From: Sclerodactyla briareus
Taxonomy: Eukaryota; Echinodermata; Holothuroidea; Dendrochirotida; Sclerodactylidae
NCBI GenBank assembly: GCA_026419785.1
Contig: JAODTK010000743.1
Location: forward strand, 61,001 to 125,000
DNA length: 64,000 nt
Direction of reading: 5' to 3'
The notes beneath the pieces were generated by a model, which was not told the origin of the DNA, searched no databases, and saw only the letters and a list, made by a program, of their open reading frames with translations. Below are positions 11,236-24,540 of the stretch, one piece after another (position 1 is the first letter of the stretch; the number at the start of each line of letters is the position of its first letter). The position numbers were made by a program, and so were the translations under genes.

Positions 11236-11728
11236 GACTTAATTACCATATTTTACGCTGAAAATCTAATCATTCATCTACCTCATATCCCGCATCTATA
11301 TGCCAAACCAAGTCACCTTTGATCGAACCAATTCCTTTGATCGAAGCATATAGCAGAGGCAATAATGACAATATCTAAAATGGTGCGAGGATTTCCCTAC
11401 ATGTATATGCCCACTGTTTCTTCCCACCAGCTTATATGCAGTGCTATTCAGAGACCTTTACCTTGAGCCCAAATGTGTTCGAAGAACAGCAGCAGGAAGG
11501 CTGATCTGGCAGGAAGCATGCAAAATTATATAATCCAATTGTGTATGGGTACAAGAACAGGGTAGTTAGTGCTGCTTGCATGAGTCTGTGCATGAGTAGG
11601 CTAATACAAGAGGATTAGTATTAAAAAACTAGTATTGTCAGTGAAATGTTTGGGAGGCATTCATATTACAGGTAGAGTATACAGTACACATTAACACAGT
11701 GAAGAGTGTAACCAGAGCATTACAGTAC

Positions 11729-11806
11729 CTTCTAAATTTTCTTCTGAGGACTCATCCATCTTAACAAGGCTGACCGGAGGCACAGTCTTTGATGTCACTG
11801 GAAAAC
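11729..11806 (-). CDS. Zinc-finger gene, internal exon
   Basis: 78 bp between acceptor TTAATGCAG and donor GAAG|GTACTG on the minus strand. Only one frame is open. It completes a Gly codon with the last base of the 12173-12260 exon, then reads FPVTSKTVPPVSLVKMDESS and EENLE, leaving one base for the next exon. The phase matches on both sides (1 in, 1 out). The product is an acidic, Ser/Pro-rich linker, as expected upstream of a finger array. Confidence 0.75.
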
Positions 11807-12172
11807 CTGCATTAAATAAGACATGGTTAACTTGCAGTGAATGACACACAACTCATTAATAACCCTAAAACTTGGCGTGTTAGGGAGTTGCATAACACAA
11901 GCTGCTCGCTTGTATGGAGGTCAGGCAATGTGAAGCAATGGGTGGATGCGGTTACATATAAGTGCCTTCAAAGCATTTGCTTCTAAGAATGAGTAAAAAG
12001 TAACTCAGCCATGAAGCGGTCACATCTGTAGCAAGTTTTTCTTTGGTAATCAGGCATCAGTGGGGTTCTACTCTGGCTGCAGAGACAGTCACAAGTTGGA
12101 CCATACCTTTACACTGAAAAAGCCTCAACTAATAAACGAAAATCTGATCAATTTAGTTTAACAGGTTCTTAC

Positions 12173-12260
12173 CGTTTTCTGGAACACCACTAGCCCTATT
12201 TGCAGCGGAGTCTTCACTGTCGTCTTGAGGCACTTCCAGTCCATGCTCTGTCTTGATCCT
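12173..12260 (-). CDS. Zinc-finger gene, internal exon with SUMO-type motif
   Basis: 88 bp between acceptor CTATTCATAG and a canonical donor AACG|GTAAGAA on the minus strand. It encodes RIKTEHGLEVPQDDSEDSAA and a short rest, ending one base into a codon that the next exon completes. IKTE matches the psi-K-x-E SUMO attachment consensus followed by an acidic patch, common in zinc-finger transcription factors. The gene's start codon and earlier exons were not identified. Confidence 0.75.
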
Positions 12261-12669
12261 CTATGAATAGGGTATGGAAACGAAAGTTAATTAATTATAA
12301 GCCCTGTAGGTTCTACCTGTAGGTAGGTTCTACTGTGCTTAATCTTCTGTGATTTGGGGTAGGGGGGGGGGGCAAACATGTCAGCAAGGATGTAAACTTC
12401 AATGCCTGAACTCTTTATCATAGGAAAACATTCCTTAAATATCAATGAATACATTAAGAGTTCAAGCTACATTATGGCCAATTGTAATCGTTGGAGTAAA
12501 TCGGAACAACTTTTTGGTGCTGGATGCAAAAATAATCAAGTTCAAACTAGTGGGTGGCATAGTTTCTTTTATCTAGGCTATGTACGTGATTGGACTATGT
12601 GACCAGGCTTTTACGTTGAATGCCAATGATTTAAAAGACCCTGAAGATCTCCAGTGTTCACCAACTTAC

Positions 12670-12730
12670 TTGCTTCACCATCTGAGGCACACAAGTTCCT
12701 CCCCACCCTTAGGAAAAAGGGGAGGGAAAT
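12670..12730 (-). other. Possible upstream exon of the zinc-finger gene
   Basis: On the minus strand, TGATTTGCAG acceptor and GCAA|GTAAGT donor bracket 61 bp with one open frame (20 codons, phase-1 end). The splice sites are good. However, the phase does not match the 12173-12260 exon (which needs phase 0) and the peptide is not distinctive. Listed as a candidate only. Confidence 0.25.
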
Positions 12731-13929
12731 CTGCAAATCAGAGGAATCTCAGAATAAACTGCCATTCCCATTCTTCTTTCGAGATCAATTTTGTTCAAAG
12801 ACTGGCTACCCTTTCATTTTTCCTGTACACAAGTCACAACTCACAATCCCAATTCCCTTCACATCCTACCAATGTGCATTTTATGTCATCCTCAAAATAT
12901 ATGCCAAAGATTCTCAACTGCTGCAACATCATGAGGGGGAGGGGGGGTGGATTCAGTCTTTCTACTGTACATCTAAGATTCTCTGTCCTGAGTGCACACA
13001 AGGCATTCTGACTGTCATCTACAAGAAGCTACAAACAGCAACAAAACATTGCAGTATATATACAAAATGGCTGATATCGCTCAGATACAGAGAAAGTACC
13101 AGTACAGTTAATACTCGATAGTTGGCTCCAGGGCATGGTCATGCATAGTCACTGACTGGCTGACTGTGAACTACAGTACACTAGCCCATTGAAGGTCAGT
13201 GGAAGTACAAGACATGACTTTGAAGATTAGAACCTTCTAATTAGGGTAGCCGCCTACAATATCGAGAAAATCAATTCCCAAAACTGAATTTCCGTTGGTA
13301 AGAAGAAGACAGTTGAAGATGAGATGAAACTACCAATAGAAACGTCACAATGACATCACAGTGGAAGGAAATACTTGCTCATGCAAAGTCAATGCAAAAT
13401 TACTATTTCAAACTTGTTATACGTGGACCAGCATGTGAATCTGAAGTGAATTGCTATCATTCTCAAGAATATAGATGCTAGCATCTCTTAAGAGAGAATG
13501 AACCAGCACTCTTACGGAGGAGTAGTAAAAATCAGCACTTACTATGCAAACTCAAGGGCAACATTCAGTTGGTTCCCCTTGTGACATCACAAATGACGGT
13601 AGTAAACACAAAAAAGAAAGAGTTTAAAACTGGAATTGGAGATGCAGGGTTAGTAGCGGACCACCCCCGCTTTCCATTCATGCTAGTTTAAGAGCAATCG
13701 ATGCAATCTAAAAATGTGGGTTTTCACTCCACTGATTTTATGGGCAACAAACTAAAAAAACGAAGCACAATGGTCTGTAGCTCAAACTGCACAAATGGTA
13801 CCAAGATGAATGTAGCCTACAATAATGTTATGACTGTTGAAGATGTTTGTTCAAACAATGCCTATTGTGCCCCTTTATGACTTTGCCCATGTCTTTCATA
13901 TGGCCCAAAGATGTCTTAGCAGTATAATA
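12731..13929. other. No recognised gene
   Basis: Two overlapping plus-strand open frames of about 150 codons (12580-13121) lie here and across the candidate exon. They have no domain, no start context and low complexity in parts. I regard them as chance. No other structure was seen before the next tandem array. Confidence 0.5.
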
Positions 13930-15180
13930 GATGTTATACATAATGGGCCGCAGGGCCAACAGTGACACCTATGGGTGCCAATGGGTCCTAAATCCTGGGC
14001 AATTGAAGGTACAACTATTAGACCATCATTATAATGAGCCTCAGCAACTGTGACACAGAATTGTAGGAGTCTAGGAGATACAAGATTATGCAGTTTTTCA
14101 TATATTGTGCCCTGGGCTCAAAATTCCCAAAACACTTACAAGGCCCTCTACCCTAGGACCGCTACAGTAACTTTTGAGATCAGGTACAGTAGATGTTAGA
14201 CGATCACGATGACCGAATGCCAGCACTGTGTAACAAAAATTGTAGAGGAGGAAGCATTTGCGTAATTCACCATGATGGGCCTAGGGCTCACAGGGCCTTG
14301 GGACCCAAAATCGTGTGGCACCATGAAGGTATGGCAATTGGACCCCCATTATGACTGAATTATGAGCACTGTGCAACAAAATTTGCAGGAGATACAAAAT
14401 TTTGCAGTATTTCATATGAGGAGCCCTAGGGCCCAAACTGGGCCTTGAGCCCAAATTCACTGAACACCCCCCAATGGCCCTCTACCCAAGGGACCATTAC
14501 TTGTAACTCTGATGATCATTCAATTCAATCTCGTGGGAGGGGATGCATTTCAAGTCCCATGTGTGAAATTTCATAAAATGGGCCCACATGCCGAGTGGGA
14601 CCTTAGATTAAAAAAACCCTGAGCACCCAGAGGACGGCGGTTGTTAGACATTGAATGTCAGCGATGTGCACTGAAATTCGTAAGAGTAGAAGCATTTGCA
14701 TAATTCCACCATGACGGGATCCAGGGCCCACACTGGGCCTGGGGTCCAAAATCATGGGACCCTGAAGGTACAGCTAGTGGACCACCATTATGCATTAACA
14801 TCAGCACCGTGCAACAAATTTGTAGATAGAGATACAAGATTTTGCGGTGGTATTTATATAAGGACCTTGGGCCCAATGGCCTGAGCCAAAATTCCTGAAA
14901 CACCCCCTTATGGCCCTCCAACAAGGACATTACATGTAACTTGAAGAGCATCGATTGAATCTTGTGAAGGAGATGCATCCAACACTATTGTGTGAAATGG
15001 AAATTTCATAAAATGGGCCATCGGCCAAGTGGGACCTTGGATTGAAAATTCCGGAACCACCACGAAGGTACCGCTGTTTAGGACCATCATTATGATGAAA
15101 CATCAGCACTGTGCACCAAATTTGTAGGAGGAGATACATTTTGAAAATGTTACACATAATAGCCTATACGGCCCCTGGAA
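13930..15180 (+). repeat. Degenerate tandem array, ~440-bp higher-order period
   Basis: Related blocks recur: CAGCACTGTGCAACAAAATT followed by GTAGGAGGAGATACA at about 14042, 14221, 14364, 14659, 14802 and 15103. Between them lie GGGCC-rich blocks (CTAGGGCCCAAACTGGGCCTTG) and CATTATGA blocks. The pair spacing 143/295/143/301 gives a higher-order period near 440 bp. Divergence between copies is high, so the array is old. It ends next to the (GATA)n tract. Confidence 0.8.
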
Positions 15181-15285
15181 TGACTTTGACCTTGACCTTC
15201 AACAAAGTCAAACATTGTGTCCATCCATCATGTAAATCCATCACAGAGTGACTGTTTGGGGGCAAAAGGCAATTGTTAACACCTG

Positions 15286-15364
<79 letters not shown>

Positions 15365-15387
15365 TAGATAGATAGATAGATAGATAT
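15286..15387 (+). repeat. (GATA)n microsatellite
   Basis: About 25 tetranucleotide repeats with one GATTA interruption at 15361-15366. On the reverse strand it is TATC, the same motif as the tract at 29.55-29.79 kb. Confidence 0.97.
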
Positions 15388-17339
15388 AATAGAGGGACAT
15401 GCAGATTCCAATAGATCAACCAGATAGCTGGTTGGAGCTAAAAACTAATAAAAAAAGAAGTTTCCCTTAAATTTGAAAGAAATGGTTTAAATAGGGATTC
15501 AAGACTACATATTCTAGCGTATTTTAGTTGACGAGTGAATAACTTCCTAAATAGCATGAATCAATCACAAGGGTAAGAGGGAAATTCCAGAAATGGGGTG
15601 GTTTTTTTACCCCGGCAACAAATCACCCTTTTTGGGGTAAAAAAAAAAACATGCTGTGGTGAAAAGTCCAAATTCTCAAAAATCAACATCGTCAACAAAC
15701 GAATGAGAATGAAAAACAATAATAGAACAATCGATAAAATGTGTCAATTTGGGCTTAAGCAACAGGGTTTTCAGATACGAAAATTTGTGTTCGATTCTCA
15801 CAACTAGTCTTAGAGAGAGGGGGGCGTGTTTTTTTACCCTAACTACATCTTTTTTTTTTTAACCATCCTTCTATAATTACACATGTACACATTCACTGTC
15901 TCGTACAGCAGAAACCAAAGCTTGACTGTGATGATACACTCAACTTTTTATTACGGTCATAATTACATCCCAAATTCTGGTTCTTGAGAAAAATGTTTGC
16001 CAACAATAAAAAAAGCATGAAAAAACTTAAGAAGTGGCATAGGCACATTAGCATTAGGGAACTTATTTATTCTTGACATTCTGTAAATATACAACCTGCG
16101 GATTATTCCAGTATTAAGGATTTTTGTACTCTTCCAGCATCAATTCCGGATATAATAAGCCAAAAAGATCTCTTAAAGTTTTGTTTAGTGAGCGGGGTTC
16201 AGGAAGGACATAGTCCTCATGATTGTTGCGGACGACCGTGAAATCCATAACCCATAAACTGCATTGAACAAGCCAGAAAATTACTACATATTTCGCCCAC
16301 AATTTTTGAAGGAAAATCGAGGGCATACACTACTAGGACATAACAGCATTTTCCGAAGGCTTTGTAGAAAGAAGTGCCACCAGTGATGGGGGACACACAA
16401 GAAGTTAATGGAGGAGGTACTATATAATGTCATCACACCACTCCCCCAGGTCCCTAGAAAATGGATTTTCCCCACTCATTGCCTATTAATATGACTTAGG
16501 AAACAGTGAGTGTTAACACAGAGGTCGGCATGATTGTTAGAATGTATACAAGATTACCTGGGGGGTATGAGATTAGTGTTAGTAATTAGGGGTGGGATTA
16601 GGATTAGTGAGATTGGGGACACTGTAGGTTTGGATGTTGGTAACGATTAAAAAAATTGGGTGATTCATTATATAAATTGGAATTCTGACCCCAACCCCAC
16701 CCCTAGGCCTTATCGTCAACTCCCAATCCCATACATCCAAGAAACACATGGTATGCCCATCATGCCCCGAGGTTGCTGTCGCATATAATTAACGGAGTGG
16801 TGTCGCATATTCTGCACGGGACTGAGAAATCAGAATTTCTGCAATTTCATGTGGAGTCAAAACAACGATCTTGAGCAAAATATCAGGGTTTGGTGGCATT
16901 CCACCCACAGCTCAGTGAAATATTGTTGATTTTTTGGTTGCTCACTGACTGCTAACACAAGGGGCCTGTATGAGAGTAGTTTCGACTGTGCCTATACAAC
17001 GACAAACAAAAATACAGGAAGAGCTCAAAGAAACCCAATTCTAGATGAGTATTTGTCTATGAGTATGACCCAAAGGACTGACTGAATTGCCCAAACCTAA
17101 ACAATAAAATAAAATACTATAAAACTATTAGGAAAAAATATTGCCAACAAACCAGGGCACAAAAATCAGGAACCAACTATTGTGTAGTCAGTGATAAAAT
17201 GTGGTAGCCTAATGCTGTAAGTGTAATGCCACTTGAAGTTAGTTTTATACGGAAGAACAGAACAATGTGGGTGTTGTTTTTATTTTTTTTTAAATATTTT
17301 CCCATGTCCAACCCTATTTCACCACGGTAAATTATGGTG
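15388..17339. other. No recognised gene
   Basis: AT-rich sequence with short homopolymers and a GGGGTAAAA/TTTTACCCC inverted pair around 15600-15640. Open frames of 60-70 codons were inspected and show no domain. Confidence 0.5.
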
Positions 17340-17720
17340 CGGTAAGATACCAACAATGAGTAGGCCTACCACTGACTAAGCAGTACCAAGTACCAGATCC
17401 AACAAGTTGGGCAAAGCTACTAGTCCGATAGCCTAGCCTAGAGTCCTACTCAAATAAGCTAGGCCTATGACCCAGTTGCGCGGCGAAAATGTAATTAACC
17501 GTGAAGAGAAACTAGGCTAGGCGTTGGTCAACGTTTCCAATATCGGGTATCAACCCTGTTGTTACTTCGCTATCGCATTCACTCAGAAACATTGTCCGTA
17601 TCTCTCACCATTTACCCCACAGGTAAGTGACAGTATATTCGAGGTCACTTCAGTGTTAGCGTTTAAAGTCGGTCTCTGCTACGTTTCCTGAATCGCATCT
17701 CGGGCCTAGGCCTATGATGA
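17340..17720. other. TAGGCCTA-rich stretch with a perfect 5' splice consensus
   Basis: Several TAGGCCTA/CCTAGCCTAG/CTAGGCTAGG strings occur in 400 bp. CAG|GTAAGT at 17620-17628 (plus strand) is the exact 9-base donor consensus. A plus-strand non-coding first exon ending at 17622 is conceivable, but no downstream acceptor or coding exon could be paired with it. Confidence 0.3.
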
Positions 17721-18723
17721 ATATGTGCTTGCAAACTTAATTTCTGGGAATATAAAATATTATTCGTGCTAATGATACGTTGTAATCCTTCTCACGCAAT
17801 AACTTAGGTCCTTTAATGATAAAAAAAACCGGAGGAAATATAGCTGCTATTCACATTCACTGAGCGGTTCAGTAGCTCAAAAAGCAGTCATTAAATAACA
17901 AACTGCAAAAACCGTGTTTCCATCAAAGGTCATCAGTGTTGCTGATCTCACACGAAGTGAGGTATATTTAGGCTACTGTACTGTAAGTTCGCACGTGCGT
18001 AGTTCTAGTGAACTCTCAAATTAGAGGTGGAAACCTCAGCTACGTAATATTTGAATCGGGAAGGCTATATTTATCCGCAAAGGGGACTCGTTGGTATGCT
18101 TAGCAATCGAAATCACGTTCACTCCGGTTCCATCGGTTATATTATTATTATTAATTAGAATTTTCCAGCCCCTTGCACGGGTGACAGTGCCTGGCTGATC
18201 GGCCCGGTCCCTGACTTAAAAATCAAGCCGCTTCACCCCAAGGGAGCATCTCCTTTGACCAGTTGGTATTGACCTTGAAGGGTATCATTGTACTGGGACG
18301 GATTTTTTGAACCGAAACTCGAACAGCGACGGTGGAAAGGCTAATACTTGACAAAATGAATGTCTGGAGGATTAGTATGGGTTCATATATTTTTCTCAGA
18401 AAATTCCACGGGACAACGTAAAATACTGAGCATTCGACAACGAAAATATTTCACCGATCCACTTTTCAAACTCCGAACGGACTTCATATAAACTTTGAGT
18501 CGTCGTTTTCAGTCGAAATTGAACATATTTTGATCATTGAAACGTTTATTTAGATCTATATTTGCCAGTCGATCCGATTCGACAGAAATGAGAGAAGCGA
18601 TATTCAGTAATTTCCGTTTCGATAAAATAACTCCCCAGTCCGCAGTAGAAACCACACGAAATGTGGCACCTGTCGTTAAGAGGGTCATTACTATGTCACG
18701 CGGTTCAGGGGCGATTTGTAATG
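17721..18723. other. No recognised gene; possible LINE tail near 18140
   Basis: A short (ATT)n at 18140-18155 is followed by AATTAGAATTTTCCAGCCCC. On the minus strand this would be a 3' end with an AAT tail, as seen for LINEs elsewhere in the window. No reverse transcriptase sequence is recognisable upstream of it. Confidence 0.35.
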
Positions 18724-18785
18724 GTATTATGATTATTATTATTATAGCATTATTATTAATTATTATTATTATAGTATTATATATT

Positions 18786-18822
<37 letters not shown>

Positions 18823-18868
18823 CATATTATTATTATTATTATTAGTATTATATTATTATTATTATTAT
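18724..18868 (+). repeat. (ATT)n microsatellite, interrupted
   Basis: Imperfect TTA/ATT repeats with GTA, ATA and CAT interruptions over about 145 bp. The open frame through it (18537-18845) is repeat-driven, with an isoleucine-rich product. Confidence 0.95.
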
Positions 18869-21800
18869 TGACACGTACTCTAATCTCCCACGAGGCCCTC
18901 ATACAGAGATAAAAGAGCAATAGCAGCACGAATACTGTACGAGAAAGATAAAGGAGAAGTCTAACGTTTCGTATTTGTATTGGATGTTATCATCATTCCC
19001 GAGCAGCCAAGTATGAGAAAATTCGGTTCTGCCCCCTACATAGAGCTTTTTTGGGAGGACGTTGATTTTAGGGGAAACCGGATTGGGTAATCACTCTAAA
19101 TATGGGGATCTTTAGTGACTTGTCAGACACGGGTGGGATGTTAAAATGCACATCGATCTGCTTTCCTACAGATACTTAGTCAATTTCCATACCCACTGAA
19201 CATTATTTTCACGGCCGTCAGCTTATTGCCAAGGCTAACGAATTGGTGTTCTCGCATAATCCCTTTTCTGGATGATATTTTATACGGGATCATGTCGTCT
19301 TTTTCCTCGACTTCCTTCGTATCAGGTGATTCCATCTAGCTACAATTTATAATTCCATTCACTCATTCACGCAACTGTTCGGTTGGGGAAATGAGGACAA
19401 AGCCATAGTTTGTCAACCTCTGTTAAGCAGTGTTAAAACTCACCTGGTTGTCAAGGGTAAATACTCAATTTTCCAAGGGGGATGTGAACTTTTGGAACCG
19501 ACGAGATGTTCTGTCTGAGACCGACTTTTTTGATTGACTTTTTTTGTACTTTTCCCAGTTTTTTTTCGGCGACCGCACGTGGTAACGTTCACGCGAGGGG
19601 GAGGACGGAGGGTGGGGGGGGGGGGTTGTTTTACGACCGACTTTTGCCGCTACAGGACCGAATTTTCAATATCTCAGGGGTTCCCCCCCCATATTTACGC
19701 CCCCCTGGTGTAGGAATTCCGTGCTATGTGGAATCCTTATTTCACGAAAGATAAGCTGCTATTGAGAACGTTCATAGGAGGTCTGGCTACGGAATAGTTC
19801 CTGTCTCGAGATTGAAGAAAGTTTCGATGTATTTTGTCTGACTTCCATAGAGCTAATAAGGTAATTCGCTGATTAGATTTGGGTTTTCAAAATTGTTCAT
19901 GTTCCTTTCTTTCGACTAGTTCTTCGAATTTTCTAATGTTACCATAGTGGCCATTGTCTCAAACTGCGTGATAACGTTGTAGATAGACATTCTGGGGTAT
20001 TTCATTCGCGAAAGTGATTAATGAGTGGATAGCCTCCCTGCCAATGTTGTTTCGTCGTAAGGGGCCAGTTATGCGAGACATGTTTATTCTGCAACTAATT
20101 GCATGTATGGATATTTGCACGAAATACAAGAGTCCAGTGTCAACCAAACATAACACCGGATAACGGCAAACAGAAAGGGCGTAGCTCATGGGAGCGGTGT
20201 CTCATCCCATCCTGCGAACAAACCGTCATGAACAGGGCGAAATAGCAAATTCGCAGGACGGAGACGTTCGTCCGCTGGGCGAAGCAACTGTAGATTGACA
20301 GTGAGAATCAACTATACGCAGGGCAAACAAGATGACTCAGATCATCAGTTACTTGACCTTTGGTAGCCCACTTCGTGCCAACTGCGCCCCCCGCCCTCCT
20401 CACGTGACAACGAACAGTCCCCTCAATGTTCCTTTGAGTTACTCCAGTGACGACGAACTTTTGTTACAATGGGCGTTGCAATTTGCGGGCGTTGCATGCA
20501 ATACCCACTTGTAAAAGTCGGGTACCGGTGCATTGTAACGGAAGGTAGGCACCCCTGCGTTGGCTGCCAGGTGTCGTAGGTCGTGAGCGAGCGTGCATCC
20601 GGTTCTTGCCAGGTTAAGGTATTCACCAGGTTATAAATGACCAGCGGGATTAAGTCGCTGATCTTTGAGGAGGCGCTGCTTGATCCAAGCCTATATAACC
20701 CGAATCTAACCTTAGCCGACTTTGGTGTCAAAAGTTTGCGTTTGATATGTTCGACTATTGTACCTGAGCTGTTGTTGCACCAACCGTGATTTGAAAAGAA
20801 AAACACAGCTTACTAAGGATAATACTTTAATTATTTGTCAATATATTAGGATGTGATATAATTAGTATAATATGCTGGCATGTGTCATTAATGTATAACT
20901 CAGTTTTCCTCCGTTTTCCCTCAATTTGCAGGCTTTTTTTAATTACAAGTCCCTCAGGCCCAGCTTAGGCTATGCTATGGGACTTCCGTAGGTGAGCCCT
21001 ACCAATACGCCGAGAGTCACGTACGTGAATTTGGATTCCACATTGTCATTGAGTAACCTAGCGTGAGTTGCGGCCCTTTTACTGTTCTGTATCCGTACGA
21101 TTCTAAACAAAGCCTCTTCTAATTATGACTGCTGGGCTCTCTATTGCGTGTAAGTTGTGCAGACGTAGCCTATACAGACTTTGAAGGTTGATACTATAAG
21201 GGTCCTAGTTCCTCTTACGAAGCGTAACGATTTTTTTCCTCTTCAATTTCCATTTTCCCAACAGATCATGGTGACACAATTGACCATGAGACGACCATAA
21301 TATATTTTCAGGCAATCGGTCTGAATATCAGATTCACAACAGAGCAGCAATATTCATTTCCAAGGCTCCCCCAATCTTATGAGGGGGGAGACACAATTCT
21401 AGTCGTGGCTGGCATGATGCGATCAAACGCTGCAAAGACTTTTTCCCCTTGAGTGTGGTCAGTTCGAATGTTTCATCACGCCCCCTCTAGCTACCGGGTT
21501 ACAGCTTCTTCATTTCCCATAACTTTCAAATTCCACCATTATAATATTCACCTGCAAGTCACATACATGTAGTGCTTGTAAAATTAATGTTTAGATCACG
21601 TTGATCAATTACGGGGCACCATGACCTGGTACGAGAGCTACTAATGACGTCAACAATAGGACGCTAACGTAACGTCAAAATTAATTTAGACTAGAGATGA
21701 CGCACCAGATGGTGTCGGGGGGGCGCTGTGACGGTGATTTGTCCTGGTGTCCGGATTGGCATCATTATTTCCCACAATACGCTAGCTAGTAGGGCTTTTG

Positions 21801-22515
21801 TCTCGCCCAATTCTATGCGTGGAATTATCCATCAACTATTCAATTCGTGAGGCATATTTCTAATGATTTGGATTCGAATTTTGACAAAATAGTTTGGAAG
21901 AACATACATACTTCCAGAATGCTACCCTTCTTCTGAATTACAACCCGGATTTGAAGGAATTTAAGGAAAATTCTCAGAACAAAAACGTCTAGCCTAGCGT
22001 GATGCGAAAGATAAATATAACCGCAGGGCACCTCGGTTGGAGTTAGGGGCGAACAGTAAACGCGAACAAAAGCTAGCGAATTGTAGCAGCGACTGGAAAC
22101 AGAATTGTGTACGGAAGCCTATAACGGCCAATGGGGACCGCAATCTTCCCTATATAGGTATTACCTTATTCTGACTCCCCGTGGCCACTGTAACAAAAAT
22201 CAACGTTATAATTCAAACACTACATTCCTTGTAGTTCGATGAAATTGATGGTATCACCCGTGGCCAACCGATACGTATTGGGAAGGCAAGGCCAGGAGTA
22301 ACTACCAATGGAATTTGGTAATCGTGCACAATACCGGGTAGTGATCATTGATTAACATCACAAAGTTCCTAAAAATCGGTATATATTTTATATCCTCAGG
22401 TGACATGAAAATGCTATGAAAAAATCGATATTAACGTTGCACTTTCGAGACGCAACCCCTGCTACAACGGATATGGCTTCCTGCGCTAAATTCTACAAGG
22501 TGACAATATGAGAGA
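18869..22515. other. No recognised gene
   Basis: Mixed composition with a G-run near 19612. The longest open frame (20423-20806, minus, 127 codons) has no domain and no splice-site support. No RNA gene or mobile element was recognised. Confidence 0.45.
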
Positions 22516-22816
22516 CTTAATACTCCCCCCCCCCCCCCCTTCTTCTCATCTATACATGTTTCTGGAGCAGTATTACTCTGTTATTCCCAATATTTTGAAG
22601 TTCACCCTTGCTATGCCTAATTCGGGTGTGCTGAACCGCGATCGATTTTTCAAATACCTTCCCGTTCTGTATTATAGAAAGTAGGCGTATTTGAGATACA
22701 CGGCGTAAATCGCGGGGGATGCGGGATTTATCCCTCCCCCACTTGTTTTTTTTTTTTTTTTTTTTTGTTAGGTAGGGATGGCCCCTTACAAAAACAACAC
22801 CCCCCCCCCCCCCCAG
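22516..22816. repeat. Cluster of homopolymer runs (C, T, C)
   Basis: A C-run near 22526-22539, a T-run at 22746-22766 and a C-run near 22800-22814. Such runs are frequent in this window and are likely sites of length error in assembly. Confidence 0.85.
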
Positions 22817-24540
22817 TTTTGTCCGTCCCCCAATATTTTTTTGACAATGATATTAATTCATAATTAAACCAATTCTCCACTTATATTAACAACAAAATAA
22901 TTTGTATAAGTTGAGCGACCAACTGGAGAAGAGCTGAGCCTCAGTAACTCTTTACCCAACAGCCATAAAAACTGTCATTTACCTGACAGTCCTAAACTAT
23001 ACCCATCGATTCGATTTTTCCCTGCGCGCGAGGCACCACAAACTACTAACGCACCAGAAACTGGCTGGCCGAAACATTATATCGGGCTCGAGACGACACG
23101 AAATGTGTTTGGACGATTTTAAGACTGGAGCTTCATCACACGCCCATGCGCCTATGTAACTGATCGTCCATCCTTATTTGGATGTTTGTCTGTGACTGAC
23201 TGTCGGTGAGGTCTGCCATCATTAACATAACAGGTTAGTTGTCTTACATATTCGTTCTTGCGGTCATTTTAACACTGATCACATGTTATGTAGCTCTCAA
23301 AGATGCAACAATTCTCTTTACCAATCCACAAATCGTAAAATTAATTTATCACGCCCCGCCACACTGATGAGATATCACCCACCACCCGGTGCAACTCGTT
23401 CAATGCGGTCTAAGCACTACCGAAGGACGCGATCGACTCGGTTCAGCCCACTCGGGTCTCGGCCGACTAGAGTCGAGTGCTCCGAGGTAAAAATATAAGG
23501 TCCCCAACTTTTTGACCCTTCGGTTTCCGATATACAGTATTAAAGTTCCGGTGTGAGGACCGATGTGCTTAGAACGAGACTCCCGGGAAAAACGGGCTGG
23601 CAATATTTGGCAATCGATGACCTCGGTATGCCGCGTCGGAGCTCGGCCCTCCGTGGAGATGGGGGAGGGGGTAACTTGTTGGCCCGTAAAGTGGGCGAGA
23701 CAGGTGCGACGCTCCTACCGGCGCCGGGGATTCTGGCTAAGAGAAGAAGAGTCAAACCCAATTCGATGATGTGACGGCCCGTCGCCGTCCGGGGTGTAAT
23801 TGGATGAGTGACCGAGTCTGTCGGCAAATTGGCAAGGAGGGGAAATAAAGGCCGTTAAACGTTTGGCATTTATTTTTTCATGAGTTTGACAGTTCTTTGA
23901 CCGTTCGTTTCTGGTCCTATATTCCAGAGATACATTAAATTTTTTGCGGCAATTTTGTGAAAGCACACAAAGAAAAAAAATCCCAGAACCTTAACAAGTG
24001 AAACAGTAGGTTGTTAGGCGAGGAAATCTGTGAGCGGCATCGCTTGAGCACAAGGCGAGAGTAGAGGGCACCCCCCGTTTTTTCAATCGAAAATTCGGAT
24101 CAGGAACTACTAAAAGTATTGGAAGGGTTCCGCGTACGTGGTGAGGGGGTCGAGTCATAATGAACGCCCAATTTACTGGAAATATTGCACCAGATTGCAT
24201 CTGAGGACCGTTCAGAAGTACAAAATTCAAAAGGGATGGGGGACATCCCCTCCCCCATATTCATCACCTTGCCAGATCTTGTCGGCCAAAAACATAATCT
24301 CACACCCCCTAATTATTTCAACCCTCCGCTACGCCCCGCAACGTCGGGTGGGGCATGTCCTAAGGGTTATGTTTTGGAGGGTGGGGGTATTCTTGGGAAT
24401 GCCAGGCGGGAGAGGGACTGGTGGGAGATGTCACAGGGGGAGTTCCTAGGGATCATCCGGGGGTCGTCTGGGTGGGAGGTTGATGTCCTGGTGGAGATGT
24501 CTGCGAAGGGGTGAGAGTGGGGAGATATCCTGGGGATGTT
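22817..24540. other. No recognised gene; GC-richer, CpG-containing
   Basis: The stretch 23380-23800 is richer in CpG, with open frames on both strands (up to 95 codons), none with a known domain. 24300-24560 is purine-rich and G-rich on the plus strand (GGTGGGAGATG-like imperfect repeats) and ends in a G-run at about 24545-24558. Confidence 0.4.

Noticed and set aside
12580-13121. Two overlapping plus-strand frames of 143 and 155 codons
   Set aside because: No domain, no splice or start context, overlapping each other in different frames. Frames of this size are expected by chance in 64 kb.
20423-20806. 127-codon minus-strand frame
   Set aside because: No recognisable motif, no splice sites of quality, composition like its surroundings.
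23283-23830. CpG-containing frames on both strands
   Set aside because: Up to 95 codons, no domain, and no preference for one strand or frame.
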